64,000 nt of DNA from Stenogyne calaminthoides (Eukaryota > Streptophyta > Magnoliopsida > Lamiales > Lamiaceae). Under the pieces are notes generated by a model that saw nothing but the letters and a program-made list of their open reading frames with translations, did no database searches and had not been told where the DNA came from. Positions within the stretch are counted from its first letter, which is position 1, and every line of letters begins with the position of its first letter. Shown piece by piece: positions 1 through 11,328 of this stretch. The translations under genes and the position numbers were made by a program. The DNA lies in NCBI GenBank assembly GCA_037126765.1, contig JBBCBC010000012.1, positions 11,470,001-11,534,000 of the forward strand. The letters are read 5' to 3'.

Positions 1-630
1 TGCTTCTGAGTTCACGCACAATTTTAGTTCCTTTTATTAGAAAGTATGTATTTGAAAGTGTAATTGTTTTGAAAAGTGTGGATATTTTTATTTATTTGTC
101 AGAAATTGTTATTTAATTTGTGGTAAAAAAATGCTATTCAAATTGTAAAAGTTATTATTAATTTATGTAGGTATAATATGATGTGGAATTTTTTAAAAAA
201 TAATACGTGTAATTCCATGTGGCACATTCCGGGGAGCCATGTCATTTATCACCGGTCGGAGAAAAAAAAAAGTGTATTTATTTGCAACAACATCAAAGGT
301 TGGACTTTTTCACTATAATATTGAAAGTCGTGAGTAAATTGATATTTACACAAAATGTCGTGTATTTATTTAGAATTAACCCTATAAAATATTTTTGCCA
401 CATAAATTATGTTAAGATATACATAAGAGCAATTATAAAATAAAATTATTTATTAAGAAATAATAATTGAATATAATTCACACTAAGATAAAATACATTT
501 AGAATGAATATTTTATTTAAGTCAAACAAAAATTACCAAAAGACAGATAAATGAATAATATTATATAATTAAATAAAACATAAAATAATAAATATAAATT
601 TCACATTTTATAAAAATAACAAATAAAAAT

Positions 631-909
631 GACATGTATACTCAAATTTCTCATTGAATGACACATAGATTAAATTAACATGGAGTTGACACATCATGGA
701 AAAAAAACTTCCTACTAGTATATAGAGGGATATATAGGGAATTGTTTAGGATATACAAAAATAGAAATACACATAGGATTTATTTTTAGTGACATGTAGG
801 ATTTATTATTAGTGACATGTACACTAAACTTCTCCTATAATGACACATATGTTAAATAATTGTAGAGTTGACACATCATCAAGAAAAACTCCCTATTAGT
901 AATATAGGG
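631..909. repeat. Imperfect direct duplication, about 100-bp unit
   Basis: Two diverged copies lie at about 631-731 and 813-909. Both run from GACATGTA through TTCTC, AATGACACATA and GAGTTGACACATCATC/G to an A-rich stretch, CTATTAGTA-like sequence and ATAGGG. A partial third start occurs near 791. The copies differ at several positions, so this is an old duplication. B1 inserted at the right edge of the second copy. Confidence 0.65.
905..909. repeat. TSD of B1, left copy (TAGGG)
   Basis: Five-base target-site duplication TAGGG directly before the first LTR base at 910. It is matched by TAGGG directly after the last LTR base at 62060. The pair shows that everything between is one original insertion plus later nested ones. 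Confidence 0.9.
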
Positions 910-935
910 TGTTGGTCCCGGTGCTAACGAGTCTC

Positions 936-964
936 ACACGTGTATGGGGGGGGAATACACGTGT
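936..964 (-). promoter_or_regulatory. U5 hairpin with G/C-run loop
   Basis: Arms ACACGTGTAT and ATACACGTGT flank a run of eight G. Each arm contains the palindrome CACGTG. In element sense it lies close to the 3' end of the LTR, about 30 bases from the primer-binding side. The same hairpin occurs in every B-family LTR here with runs of 5 to 10 G/C. Function is unknown; RNA folding or dimer contact is possible. Confidence 0.6.
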
Positions 965-1435
965 TCAGTGATTTTTTAAAAATTCTTTTCAATCGAGGTC
1001 GATGGGTCGTTATCCTGATGATTTTGCCCTGAGAAGCACAGATTGCCCTAAGTCAAAGTCTACTGAGACAATGATCCTGAGCTGCTTTCAGAAGCTTCAG
1101 ATTAGCCTAACCGAGCTCGAGTTTATCGAGATCCTGAGGGCGCTTGGATCGATAATTATCTTCTTGAACCCTCGATGAGTTAGTTCGATTTTTGGTAACT
1201 ATCTCGTTTCTAGCTACTCATGTGTCTGCGGAATGATTGGCCCTATGTTTATACTCGTTTTAGCTTTTGTCAAAATCTTCCCTTCGATAAAACAAAGGAT
1301 TAAGGTTGTGATCAATTTAATGCAAGTTCAAAGATTGGTTCCAATCAATATCGATGAATTATGCTTTCGGTGAAAACATGCAACATATAATAATGCAAGA
1401 TGTAAAGCAAAAACAACACAACAATTATTATAGTG

Positions 1436-1440
1436 GTTCA
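1436..1440. repeat. TSD of element C, left copy (GTTCA)
   Basis: GTTCA precedes the first base of element C at 1441 and recurs at 12876-12880 directly after it. The uninterrupted LTR at 60170-60185 reads TAGTGGTTCAGAGACTC with one copy, which confirms the insertion point. Confidence 0.92.
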
Positions 1441-2996
1441 TGTAGGTCCCGAATCGGGTTTAGTGAGGGCGTAAGTCTAGAGGGGAGGGTGAATAGACTT
1501 AAAAACTTTTTTGTCTGGTCGTGTGTGAGGCGATTAGCTTTGATCAGAGCGCGAGTGAATCGATTTGGGTGATAACCAACTTACTAATCGCTCAGAGGCG
1601 ATTAGTTTCGGAATATCGGTTTAACCGATGTGTCGCGGAAGATTAAGTTTTACCCGTGAAAAACCGGTTTTTTATAAATCGATTCCAAAGTTAGTGTTTT
1701 AACCAAATTGATCAAGTGTCGAAAGTTGATCGGATCGGCTTGGTGCTAGCCGATCTCAACTTAGAATATGTATGCGCTTTTAAAGGTTGTGTGCAATTGT
1801 GTAGACAGCTTAATCAAAGCGGTAAAGGCACACAAGATTTATAGTGGTTCGGACAAACCAAATCCCACGCCCACTCTTCCCTATCACAAGGGGCACCAAC
1901 TTAACCAATCGAACTTAGTTTTATGTGTTAGTTCAACACAGTACACCAACAGATATTTAAGGAGTTCTCACTTAACCGATCCCAGAAATCAGAACTAGAA
2001 ACCCTAGTCTGAAATCTTGCTAAACAACTTAACCTAACTTGGGTTTGGATAAGATTGTTTTGGTTCCAACTATGAAATCTTTTCTAGTGTTTAAGGTAGC
2101 CCATCAGCTAGATGAAAAGATTTCTATGCTAAGAACTTATGGGATGAACACTTAATAAAATAATCTTCTTGATCGTGTTCTTCGTGCGGAAATCTGATAA
2201 TTGCTTGAGCTTCTTGATTGTTCAGTGTTTCCGTGTTTCACTCTGAAGTGTGATCCCATATTTATAGACCTTGAAATCAAAGAGCCATTGGAGAGCAATT
2301 TGAATTTCGTGCTATATTAGGTAGTTTGCGAGGATTGATGTGACGTGCTTCAGGAACGGCATGGCCGAAAGCGTGAACTTGTATTTTATAGCCGTTCGAG
2401 AGAACATCATCAAATCCCTTAATTGTCGGCTCCGATCATACGTGTCTTGTTCTTATTGGTTAACGAGCCGACTTTTCATGTTTGTTCTTCCAACTAAGGT
2501 TGACATTCTTCTTGTTCGGATCATAGGCGTATGATTAGGTGAAACATCGGTTTTCACGGAGAGTGACTGATCGATCGAGAATCGAATCGATCACCACTGA
2601 TGGAGTCTTCGTGTCGGTTGACTTAGCTTCAACTAGCGGACTCGGTGATGTAGGTCTTCCGTCCGATCTTCCGAAGTCATCCGATCTTCAAGTATTCTCG
2701 AGTTTGAGCTTTATGACTTCAAATGAGATATCCGACTAGATCGATCGATCCGATCTTCTGTTCTTCTCTAAAGATTCGCCCGCTGTCGACATATCACCGT
2801 TCTTTGGATTTTCAGATCGACTTATACATATTGAGGTCCCCCCTCAATATGTGACCTATCTATTACATCGGTTGTTCTATACAAGAATTATCAACGGTAT
2901 TCTATAAAATCCAGAATATAAACATCATCACCTAACAGTCCGACCGTCCTATTACATGTGTTTCGAACTTTTATCAAAACTATAAATTTCCCAACA
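1441..2996 (-). repeat. C 3' LTR
   Basis: This 1,556-bp LTR is collinear with 11329-12875. It contains the TATA box at 2257-2267. It shares with B-family LTRs the block TATAGTGGTTCRGA followed by CCACTCT downstream of the promoter in element sense. Differences from its partner cluster at CAG/CTG trinucleotides. Confidence 0.9.
2257..2267 (-). promoter_or_regulatory. LTR TATA box of C (3' LTR)
   Basis: In element sense this reads CTATAAATATG, a good plant TATA box, and divides a U3 of about 730 bp from R/U5. The same box is at 12143-12152 in the 5' LTR, which would be the copy driving the genomic RNA. Confidence 0.65.
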
Positions 2997-3009
2997 ATTT
3001 CCCCTTTTT
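2997..3009 (-). other. Polypurine tract of C
   Basis: In element sense the sequence reads AAAAAGGGGAAAT directly before the LTR start TGTTGGGAAA. This is the expected plus-strand primer position and gives the element its orientation. Confidence 0.8.
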
Positions 3010-6000
3010 GATAAAACCAAAACACCGAGAAACCAAACACAGTTGATAAATATAGAACAAAGAAAGAGCACATAATCGTAAGACAATGAAATTTTGTCTT
3101 AGGATCGAAAAAAATAAACTTTTCTCATTAGATATGTCGATTACATGTTACATCGTAAAAGTTTGAATTAAAAAAAATTGATCCTCGAGAAGTCTTCTCG
3201 ATTCTTCACTCTTTAGGCTTGTATCCTTCATCATCTCTTTGATCTTGAGGTACATTGAAGATCCGATATAGTTTCCATTTGACATCATTGGTCCGCCGAG
3301 GATCGATTATATGCGTTTTTGCTCAGATGATGTCAAAGTAGAATCTCTCAAATGCCATCTGTCGAAAATGAGCCATCCGACTTCTTCGAGTAATCCAACA
3401 GATCATACTCTTGGCGAGATATTTTTACATTGATAAGTTTGGCCTCATTTTCCGACATACTTGAAAAATCTGGATATTTATTTTCTAACTAGTTGAGGAA
3501 TTCATCTTCCGGAGATTCTTCTCGTGGAACAAGATTAAGGACAAAAGCATCCGAAGCCATTCACTTCGATCTTGTTCCATTCCTCAAACCTCTTAGCATG
3601 TCGCAAAGCTTTTGGAATGATCTCATCAACTCTTCTTTGGCAAATGAGGTTCCGCATGCATTTTTCCAAATTTTCCTTTCTTCGCTCTCGATCCGAATTT
3701 TTTCTTGATTTTTACGCCTCTGTCAATTTTTTTTTTTTTTCTTTTTTCTTTTCTTTTTCGCCTCTTCAAGAACCTCGCTCTTTGGGCGATTTCTCGGCGA
3801 TTCTTTATCGGCTTTATCCGGCTAATGTTGGCTTCTTGTGACTATTTTAATCCGAGTAGCCGATCTGAGTTGTGATGTCCCAAAGACCCGCTACCTTTTG
3901 TAATGTCCCAAAGACCAAGCAGCAGCCTACCTTTCTTGCCTTTGATTTTTCAATCTTTTCAGAGACTTCATTGGCAAAGAGATCCAGATGGTCTAGTCTT
4001 TGTCCATAGGCTTCAACAAATCAATTAGATCTTCTTCAAGAAATACGATCATGTCGATTGGTTTCTCGATCCGTCCTTCCCCTTTTTGGTTTGATCAAAA
4101 AGCGGCGTGAGGTGGGAAGTTAGGGAACCAAAACTAATCGATATTGCCTGTTGAGATCTCAAACAGATAAGCACAGAATCGGAGCGGTTAAGTTGAACCT
4201 TCGAGATCGGCTTTCGATCTTGACAGATTAGATGGCGAAAGAAAATGTAAAGATCGATTTGTCAAGTTTGTCTTCTGTCAAATCGAGCTTTTCAAAGGAG
4301 CATCGAAAAAAAACTTGTTGTTGATCCACCCGAATCAACTTGTCATCCACGGATTTTATAAGATCGGCAGATCACGGTGGTCACAGATTTGGGAGAACCG
4401 ATCTTTGATCGCCGCAATCCGGGAAATAGCCAATTCCTTTTGATCTGTTATTTCTTTGAGGCCAATCTGCCTCGATCGCCTATCACTCCCTCAATTTCTT
4501 CTTTTTTTCGGAGATCTTTGAAACATGATCCGATCTCCCGAAGTTGATCAAATGGTTATATGTGATGTTGGAATGTTTTGCGTCACTTGATCGGTCTCGA
4601 TTGTTTGTGCCTCCAAGTGGTTGGTCATGAACCGCAGACACAGTTCCACTATCATTGGCGGCTCCTCAGATCCTTCATTGTAGCATCCGCTTGGGAGCTT
4701 CTTGAGCGATCTCCTGGCTCGCCTTGTTCACGAATCCCAAATTCCTGTGGATCGAGCTTTGATAGATTCAGTAGTTATCACTCGGTTTGGTGATCCTACG
4801 TTAGCGATTTCCTCATATCGAAATCAAAATATCAAACTCATCAAAGACCGCCCATTTGCTCAATAATCATTATAAAATCCGAGAAGCTTTTAACTGAGAT
4901 CTCTCCAGGTGAGGATCTCCATAACTTGTTCTCTAATAGCGAGGATGGGCGACCGATTACGGATACATCTCATCAATTTCTCGCTCGATTTGCATTACGA
5001 CTATTTTCCCCCTGTGATGGTCTTTTTGATGATATAGACTCGGAATTGTCCATCCCGATTCCGTTGATGAGATGTGGAGGGTTACTCGTGGTGCTTGAGT
5101 AGGTGGAAGTTGTGTCGATAGGCTCGACCTGCGAGAGGTTCTCTTGTGGAGGAAGTTGGCGGGTTCCACAACAGTAAGGTTTACGGTTCATGGCTGTTGC
5201 GATTTCGGTGTTAAGGACGATGTAGTTTCGAGTTCGCAGACTGATGTAGTTTGAGTTTGCGACACGATGTAGTTTTGGTGTTAGCGACCGATGTAGTTTG
5301 GAGTTGGCGGCGCGGTGGAAAAGTAGGAGAGACATGCTTTCGTGACCATTAGTCCCCGAGTGGTGAATCATTTCAGTGGAGGAGAAGGAGATCGTTAAAT
5401 CTAGTGCTTCTTCCTCGTAATGAATTAAAGCGAGCTCTCGGCTTGAGAAGCTTTGTCGTCGATTTTTTCACCTGATTTTTGTGGTGCAACAGTTGATCTG
5501 GCGCTCTTTCTTCATCGACTCATCTTCTAAAGATCGAGTCATGGAGGCTTGCTTCGCCTTCTTGGCCTCTTTTCTGGACCTTCACCGTTTTTTTTTTCTT
5601 CTTCGGGGGCTTCGTGTAGGCGGTTGCTTCCTTCTTTTTTCCTTCTTAGTCTTTGGGGGAGTTGGCGCGATATCATCGTCCAGCGGCCCAAATATGGCTA
5701 AAGTGGTGGAGAGGAATGCCTTGTAGGGCTTCACCATTCGTTCCCATCCGCATTTGGCATTTTGTCTTGTAGGATAACCGCAACGTTGTTGAGATTGTCC
5801 GATCCTCTTCTTCGATAGACCGCCTCCACTCATCAACTCCAAATTTATCATGTTCTTGGAGTAGAATGGCCTTTAGGAACCCATGCCAATTGATGTTCTT
5901 GGCTTCATCAATTATTGCAGACCATCTTTGTCTGATTTGATCGATGTAAGAGCATCTCAATGAATGAAATACCCATAATTGTTTTTGACAAAATATCAAA

Positions 6001-6591
6001 CAACAATCGGTATTTCCTCTTGAGCATTAACTCGACAAAGCCCGACGATGATGTTTGTCGGCCTCTCTACGATGAGCTCATTTACGATCGGCTCATCTTG
6101 ATTCTCCTCAGAGTGAGCAAAAGAGATTCGGCCCTTTTGGTAGGGTCAATGACGAGTTATATCCTCATTCGTCGGTCGATCTCTTCTCCGTGATTTATCG
6201 AAAGTAGTTCTTCTCCGGAGCATCTGATCCACCCTTAAATTCCTTAAGAATTGAGGGCTTCATCTTTGATCATCGGATTGCGTTGAGCAAAGACAATATT
6301 TCTCAAGTCCCCGCTTTCTTGAAATTTCCTCTACTTCCATTGATTCCCATCCTTTGTCACCCCAAATTGTACAAACTTGTCCTCGATAATCCTTAATGTC
6401 GGTTCCAGATAGTTGCACATTATTTTACCCATACCGTAAGTGATCATCTACGATAAAATAGATTCGGTTAAAATTGTGCATAAATACTAAGAATATCACA
6501 TAAGCGGAAATCAAGAAACAATAAAACACAATACAGGATATCAGCGATTGACAAAATCTTTAAGATCAATGGTTTTAAAAGAATGATTCAT
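3010..6591 (-). pseudogene. C third ORF (ORF3), decayed
   Basis: Downstream of pol this region resembles the layout of ORF3 in B1 and B2 but is badly frameshifted. A plausible start ATG is at 6591-6589 (MNHSFKTIDLKDFVNR, then a stop). Surviving blocks include an EPTLRIIEDKFVQFG segment near 6400 and a WHGFLKAILLQEH segment near 5900. The latter matches in position the NWLHYLIKVV block of B1 ORF3. A Lys/Arg-rich stretch follows at about 5580-5680, then Gln/Ser/Thr-rich sequence near 5000-5370. The last few hundred bases toward 3010 look like a 3' untranslated region. No long frame survives. The assignment rests on position, order and short matches, so it is tentative. Confidence 0.45.
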
Positions 6592-7309
6592 CAAATTATC
6601 AGAAATTACCAGATCTGTTTTTCGGATTTGAGACTTAAGAAAAACACTTTGAATCGCAAAGAAGTAATCTGGAGAGTTTTCGAAAAAAAAAACAAGTTTG
6701 TGATTTGGAAAACTCGGTAGGGTTTTTGATGAACCTTATAAAGATGAGGAGGGAAAAAAAGATAAGATTTGGAAGATCAACCGCTTTGAAAAGATTAGAC
6801 GATCCAGATAAGCGCTTTTGATCGAATGGTTGGGAAAAGCACGTACGAAAACCTTTTGGATTTAAAAGCCCATTTTTGTAGCAATTAATACATGTACCCC
6901 ACGTCCGCATTAAATGATTTGCAGGGGATACGTCACACAGGTAATGCGTACAGTAAGGTAAATAAAAACAGATAAAATCCGATGAATAAGCAAATAACAA
7001 GGAAAAGAAAGGCGATTCGATTGATCGATATAGTAATCAACAATACCACTTGAAGTTGATTCCACTTGTTGATCTTAGTTTTCTGCCTAAACCTTATAAT
7101 TTCCCAACTGTTCTTTTCAACTGATCTGTTTCATTTTGTGTCTGATTTCCCTTCTGATCCTCCTCGATCAGTTGAAGTTCCCCCTTCAACTGATATTTCT
7201 GTTATGATTTCTGATTCTTTTTCCTTGATCATTAGTCGATCCATTTTCCGAGCATCGGTACTTCTTGATCAGTACATCTTGTTCTCGAGAGATGATTTCT
7301 CTTGTTCGT
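6592..7309 (-). other. C spacer between pol remnant and ORF3, with RT/RNase H missing
   Basis: After the integrase C-terminal linker (around 7310-7100) the sequence becomes stop-rich and A/T-rich with no YVDD, AFLNG or DADYG-type motif. In B1 and B2 about 1.6-1.9 kb of RT and RNase H sits here. The likely deletion junction is between about 7060 and 7150. A TATA-like box lies at 6734-6743. Confidence 0.6.
6734..6743 (-). promoter_or_regulatory. TATA-like box upstream of C ORF3
   Basis: The minus strand reads CTTTATAAGG about 143-152 bp upstream of the ORF3 ATG at 6591. B2 and B1 have TATA-like boxes in the same relative place, which is why I list it. Whether it initiates transcription is unknown. 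Confidence 0.35.
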
Positions 7310-8614
7310 AAGATGCTTCATCAAAGACTACATGGGGTGTTTCCTCCACAAGTAGGGTTAAATCAGTAGTAAACCCCGAAAGCCTTGCTAGATGAAGAAT
7401 ATCCTAAGAATATACCCTCATCGACTTGGCCTCAAAAAGTCTTCAACCGACTCTTCCCATTGTTGTGTATGAAACACTTACACCCAAAAAACATGGAAGT
7501 AAGAGACACGAGGTTTTCTCGTCCTTCCACAGTTCATAGGGTGTTTTGTAGTGAGCCTTAGTCGGAAGACATCTGCTTCCGAGTATGGCATGCGTTGTTG
7601 ATTATTCGCCTGAAACGGCTTGGTATTGCATGTTCAACTAACATTGTGCGCAAAGCGAAACTTCTTTGAGAGTTCTGCTCTCCGCTCGCTACTCCATTTT
7701 GTTGTGGCGCCCTTGCGGTGATGTTTCATCTTCAGATATAAAACTTAGAGCAAAAAATCAAGAATAAAAGAGTTCGAAATTTCGTACCTTTATTTGATCT
7801 CGATTTTACTACAATCGACACCCTTCTCATTTTGTAATCTTTTTAGCGGCTTTCGGGTATCTTAGTTGTCGCCTCATTCTTCTTATGTAAGAATATAACC
7901 TGTAAACTTGGAATAGTCATCCACGACACCGAGTATATTTGTCGGTTGAGATCGACCGTGTAATCGGGTCCAAATAGATCCATTTGAAGCGATTCTTGAA
8001 GATCTGGCGATGCCGGTCCCGAATTCCTTGAATGAAGCTTTGACTTTGTTTTCCTTCCGACATGCGCAAGATATGTCCCGATCCTTTGAAAATACTTCAT
8101 TCGGAAGTCCTTCCACTAGAGACATCCTTGCTATCTTATTAAGAGTTTTAAAGTTCAGATGGCTCATTCTTTTGTGCCAGAGCCAACTGCTACTTTTGGA
8201 ACTCTTGACAATCAGGCATGCATTTCTTGGGCAACTGTTCCAATCAGCTGTGTAGATCGTCCCTTTCCTTGAACCAGTTAGCAAAATCTGTTGAGTGGCT
8301 CGATTCTTGATAGTGCATTGGTCAGTCGAGAACTCAACACTGAATCCATTGTCGCAGAATTGTGAAACCGATAGTAGGTTGTGCTTCAGACCTTCGACAT
8401 ACGAGACTCCAGTTACTTGTACATCATCATTCTCTAAGGTTCCGAATCCTTTGGTATAACCAAAGTTATCATCACCGAAGAGTACACGCGGGCCTTTCTG
8501 TTCTATGTAAGAGCTGAGGAGATGTTTGCTTCTAGTCATGTGCCTTGAGCATCCACTATCGATGTACCAGATAGTTGCTTGCACACCTCCTTTGTTGGCC
8601 AGACCCACGCGATC
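7310..8614 (-). pseudogene. C pol remnant: protease, pre-integrase, integrase
   Basis: The protease carries WYIDSGCSRHM (aspartic protease D-S-G) near 8560, followed by FGDDNFGYTKGFGTL and GVSYVEGLKHNLLSVSQF. The pre-integrase zinc region has WLWHKRMSHLNFKTLNKIA near 8170. Integrase begins at QMDLFGPD near 7985 and shows VVDDYSKFT in an adjacent frame. The second catalytic motif reads SRSNKGTKF (usual SDKGTEF), and PQQNGVA is seen near 7700 with the frame lost around the catalytic Glu. The integrase tail runs to about 7310. The first 240 residues (8608-7883) are open; everything after is frameshifted. RT and RNase H do not follow. Many frameshifts fall at CAG/CTG positions and could be assembly errors, but the missing RT cannot. 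Confidence 0.8.
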
Positions 8615-8640
8615 CTGCGCAAAAAATCAGGCTTTTAGGT
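8615..8640 (-). promoter_or_regulatory. Conserved UGA plus acceptor-like tract at C gag/protease junction
   Basis: In element sense, GCC TGA TTT TTT GCG CAG leads in frame into the protease. The TGA is at 8629-8627 and the CAG at 8617-8615. B1 (57694-57720) and B2 (46926-46950) have the same arrangement: a stop, then a T-rich tract and CAG. It fits a splice acceptor or a recoding site. Confidence 0.45.
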
Positions 8641-11191
8641 ACCCTTTTTTGATTGGGTCCCGAGGGGGTTAGGATTAGTTTTGGGGATCCATACAAACAG
8701 AGCACTTCTATTGTGATCAGTTAGATCAGAAGGCCTGATTTGTCTCCCATACCTATCAACATAATCATACGTCTCTTTATATGCTTTCTGATTAGTATGA
8801 TTATTAGTGTGAACCTTGGGTGACTTAGAAGACTTGGGATTTATCTTTTCTGTTTGTCTTCTTTTCATCCAGTGTGGTTCAGGTGCAGCAGCCCTAGATT
8901 TCTGATTATAGGGGTAGGTACGACTGCTACCATCAAAAGATTCATATCTTTTTAAGATAGGTGGTTTTTGCGGTTTACGAAGCATGCTTATTAGGCAAAT
9001 GGTGACCTTGATTGGGTCTCGATTGGACTTCCCTTTTTACGGGTTGTCTTTTTTCGATTCCCCGATTTGTTGATTAGGTTGAGGTCTCTTCGAAGAACCG
9101 GGTTCTTCTTGATTCCTCGATCGATGCTTTACCAGTTAGGTCCATTTCCATTTCCCCTTCGTTTGCACACCGCCTTTACCAACCGGTCTTTTTTCCTTAT
9201 TAGATACATGTTTGGCTTTTGGTGTATCTTTGTGAAACTCGTCCGATTACACCTTTTTGAGATGAATCGGTAGGGGCTTTTGAGGATGTGGAAGGGTTCT
9301 CATACCCAAGTCCTTCTTGTTAATCGTTGTTCAAAAATAGGTGTTCATGTCTTGAACGGTTTTAGATGATTTTGTAAAAACTCTCTATTTTCTTCGCAGA
9401 TTATCCTCGAGATGATTTTAGACTTTCATGCTTTAAACGGCTCATCGAATTTTGCTTTGCGGATTTTGAAGTCATCGACTTTGTTGTTTGTTAATTGCCA
9501 CCGATCTTTGATCCCGCTTTGTCCCGATCGAAGCTTTAACTTTCGAATTTTAAATTCCTCGGTTGCCTTCCGAAAGCGCCAAATTGATTTAAGTTCGAGA
9601 GGCTTTATTGAGATCATTCTCTTTAGCAAGGTGATTATTTACGGTCCTCGAATTTATCATTTTCACTTCCACTATAGCATAAGTGTCTCTTGCATTGGAG
9701 AGATCCTCAAGCAATTGCTTTCGAGTAGAGCTGCAGTCAATCTCCCCAAAGTGTCTTTAATGATAGCAGTGTAAAAGCGAACAAAGCGGTTTGGAGGTTA
9801 CCTCAGATTGGTCCTCCTTGGCCATCGGCCGAGATCTCATCATCATCCAAGAGAATATCAGATCTTCATTTCCATAGAAGTCAATAGCACTGCTGATCAG
9901 ACAGAAATCTTCTACAGAGGAGTATCCAGAGTCCTCAGAGGGCGGAATCTGAATCGTCAATTCTGACGATGTCGGAACCATAACTTTTGTCCTGTCTCGT
10001 TGCTCTCTTACGTTCCTCTTTTCTTCCCTTTCTCTTGGCGTCCCAGTCCAGGCGGTCTGCTACCAGTAGTGACTGGCTTCTCCAATTGAAGCACGCCCTT
10101 GATCCACAAAATTTTTTTCTTCCGGTGAATCACTCCGTCCAGTATGATCTATCGGTGATTTTCCTTTCGATAGTAATCGAGCTTCTTCATCTCGATTGGT
10201 TATCTCTTCTCTCATCATTTAGATTATCTCTTTTCCTTTCATCTCTGTGATCTCTCCGATCATCAGATCTGGTTCTTTCTGGAGATCTGTTGTCTGATCT
10301 CCTATCTCTTCCTCGGCTATGTTGATAATCTTTATAGAATCTTCGATACTTACCCAGTTGAGTATTTGATTTCTCTAGTTTCCTGGTAAGCAGAGCGATC
10401 TGTTCTGCCTGACTTATGATGTTTCCAATGGGCTCATTGGTCTTCAATCTGCTGCTGGTTGCCATAAAAGCAACTGATTTGGAAGTTGAGGCTTCAGCGG
10501 GCACCTCATCTTCATTTGCTTGTCCTCTCTCAATTAAATCGAACTCGTGAGCTTTAAGGCTCAAGAACAAGCTACTTGGCTTTATTTTTGAAATGTCTTG
10601 GCAATCCTTGATTACCGTGACCTTCATGTCCCATTTCTTGGTGAGAGACCTTAAAATTTTGTAGTTGATATCTTTATCAGACATCTCTCTACCAAGTTCT
10701 CGAAGCTTGTTTATTGACATAGTAATCCTTCAATCGAGTTCGTTGATGGTTTCGTTTAAGCAAATCTTCAATTTTTCGAACTTTACCAGTTCGGCCTGCA
10801 GACGGCTATCTTTTATCTGGTCATTTCCCTCGCATATTTTAGCCAGAGTATCCCACATTGCTTTCGCAGATTTGAGATACTTAATCTTTTCCTTGGTGAC
10901 CTTATCCATTGTTTTCATGATAATATGTCTTGCGATAGTATCTAGAGTATGCAGTTTCTTTTCCTCTGCATCCATCAAGGTCGGGCTTTTTCGCATAAGA
11001 CTTCGAGGGCAAAATCGGATCTCCTCCAACCGCAGGTTGTCGTAATATATGATGATGGGTCCTCTTTCGATGACTTCCATCATTCGCGCCATTGATCGAA
11101 CCTAGATGGTTGGACATATATATGGCCCAATCTGCATACTCATCGATTGAGAACTTCGCAGATCATGATACATACCCGAGGTGTTATCCAT
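8641..11191 (-). pseudogene. C gag (broken)
   Basis: The start is taken at ATG 11191-11189 (MDNTSGMYHD), the only one before the conserved gag core. Recognisable parts are the N-terminal WAIYMSNHL and MMEVIERGPIIIYYDN blocks, then the UBN2-type capsid region (AKAMWDTLAKICEGN, ELVKFEKL near 10760-10900). Next come MSDKDINYKILRSLTKKWDMKVTVI (10640-10690) and an Arg/Asp-rich basic tract. A damaged zinc knuckle starts CFN near 10093 with GEASHYW in another frame. A Lys-rich linker (9629-9426) leads to the pre-protease block YVDRYGRQIRPSDL near 8750. At least four frame changes occur. Gag would form the virus-like particle and bind RNA; this copy cannot. Confidence 0.75.
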
Positions 11192-11315
11192 CTTTGAGTG
11201 TTTTTGGAAAATGAATGAGTTTTAAGAAGGTTTTTCAAGATCGATTCGATCGACCACAAAGATTCTTCCTCAAGAATCGATGATACACAAAGTCGATTGA
11301 TGCAGAGAACCAACC

Positions 11316-11326
11316 GCTCGATACCA
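11316..11326 (-). other. Primer-binding site of C
   Basis: In element sense it reads TGGTATCGAGC, two bases after the 5' LTR. The initiator tRNA-Met match would be TGGTATCAGAGC, so CAG is replaced by CG as in B1. The A-family elements here keep the full match. Confidence 0.8.
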
Positions 11327-11328
11327 CT

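Larger units (their letters stand above)
1..909. other. AT-rich left flank, no gene seen
   Basis: This is the host sequence left of the outermost element. It is strongly A/T-rich with stops in all frames, and I see no coding similarity, RNA gene or promoter I would defend. It holds a roughly 100-bp direct duplication at its right end (separate entry). The last five bases, TAGGG, are the target site duplicated by insertion of element B1. Confidence 0.7.
910..1440 (-). repeat. B1 3' LTR, outer (U5-side) part
   Basis: This starts TGTTGGTCCCGG on the plus strand, which is the reverse complement of the LTR's 3' end. It matches 59645-60176 in the other LTR of B1. It breaks off at TAGTGGTTCA where element C entered and resumes at 12881. 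It contains the G-run hairpin near the LTR end. Confidence 0.9.

Noticed and set aside
5582..5851. Lys/Arg-rich 89-codon frame in C as an independent small gene
   Set aside because: It lies where the basic linker of ORF3 is expected and is better read as a fragment of that decayed ORF.
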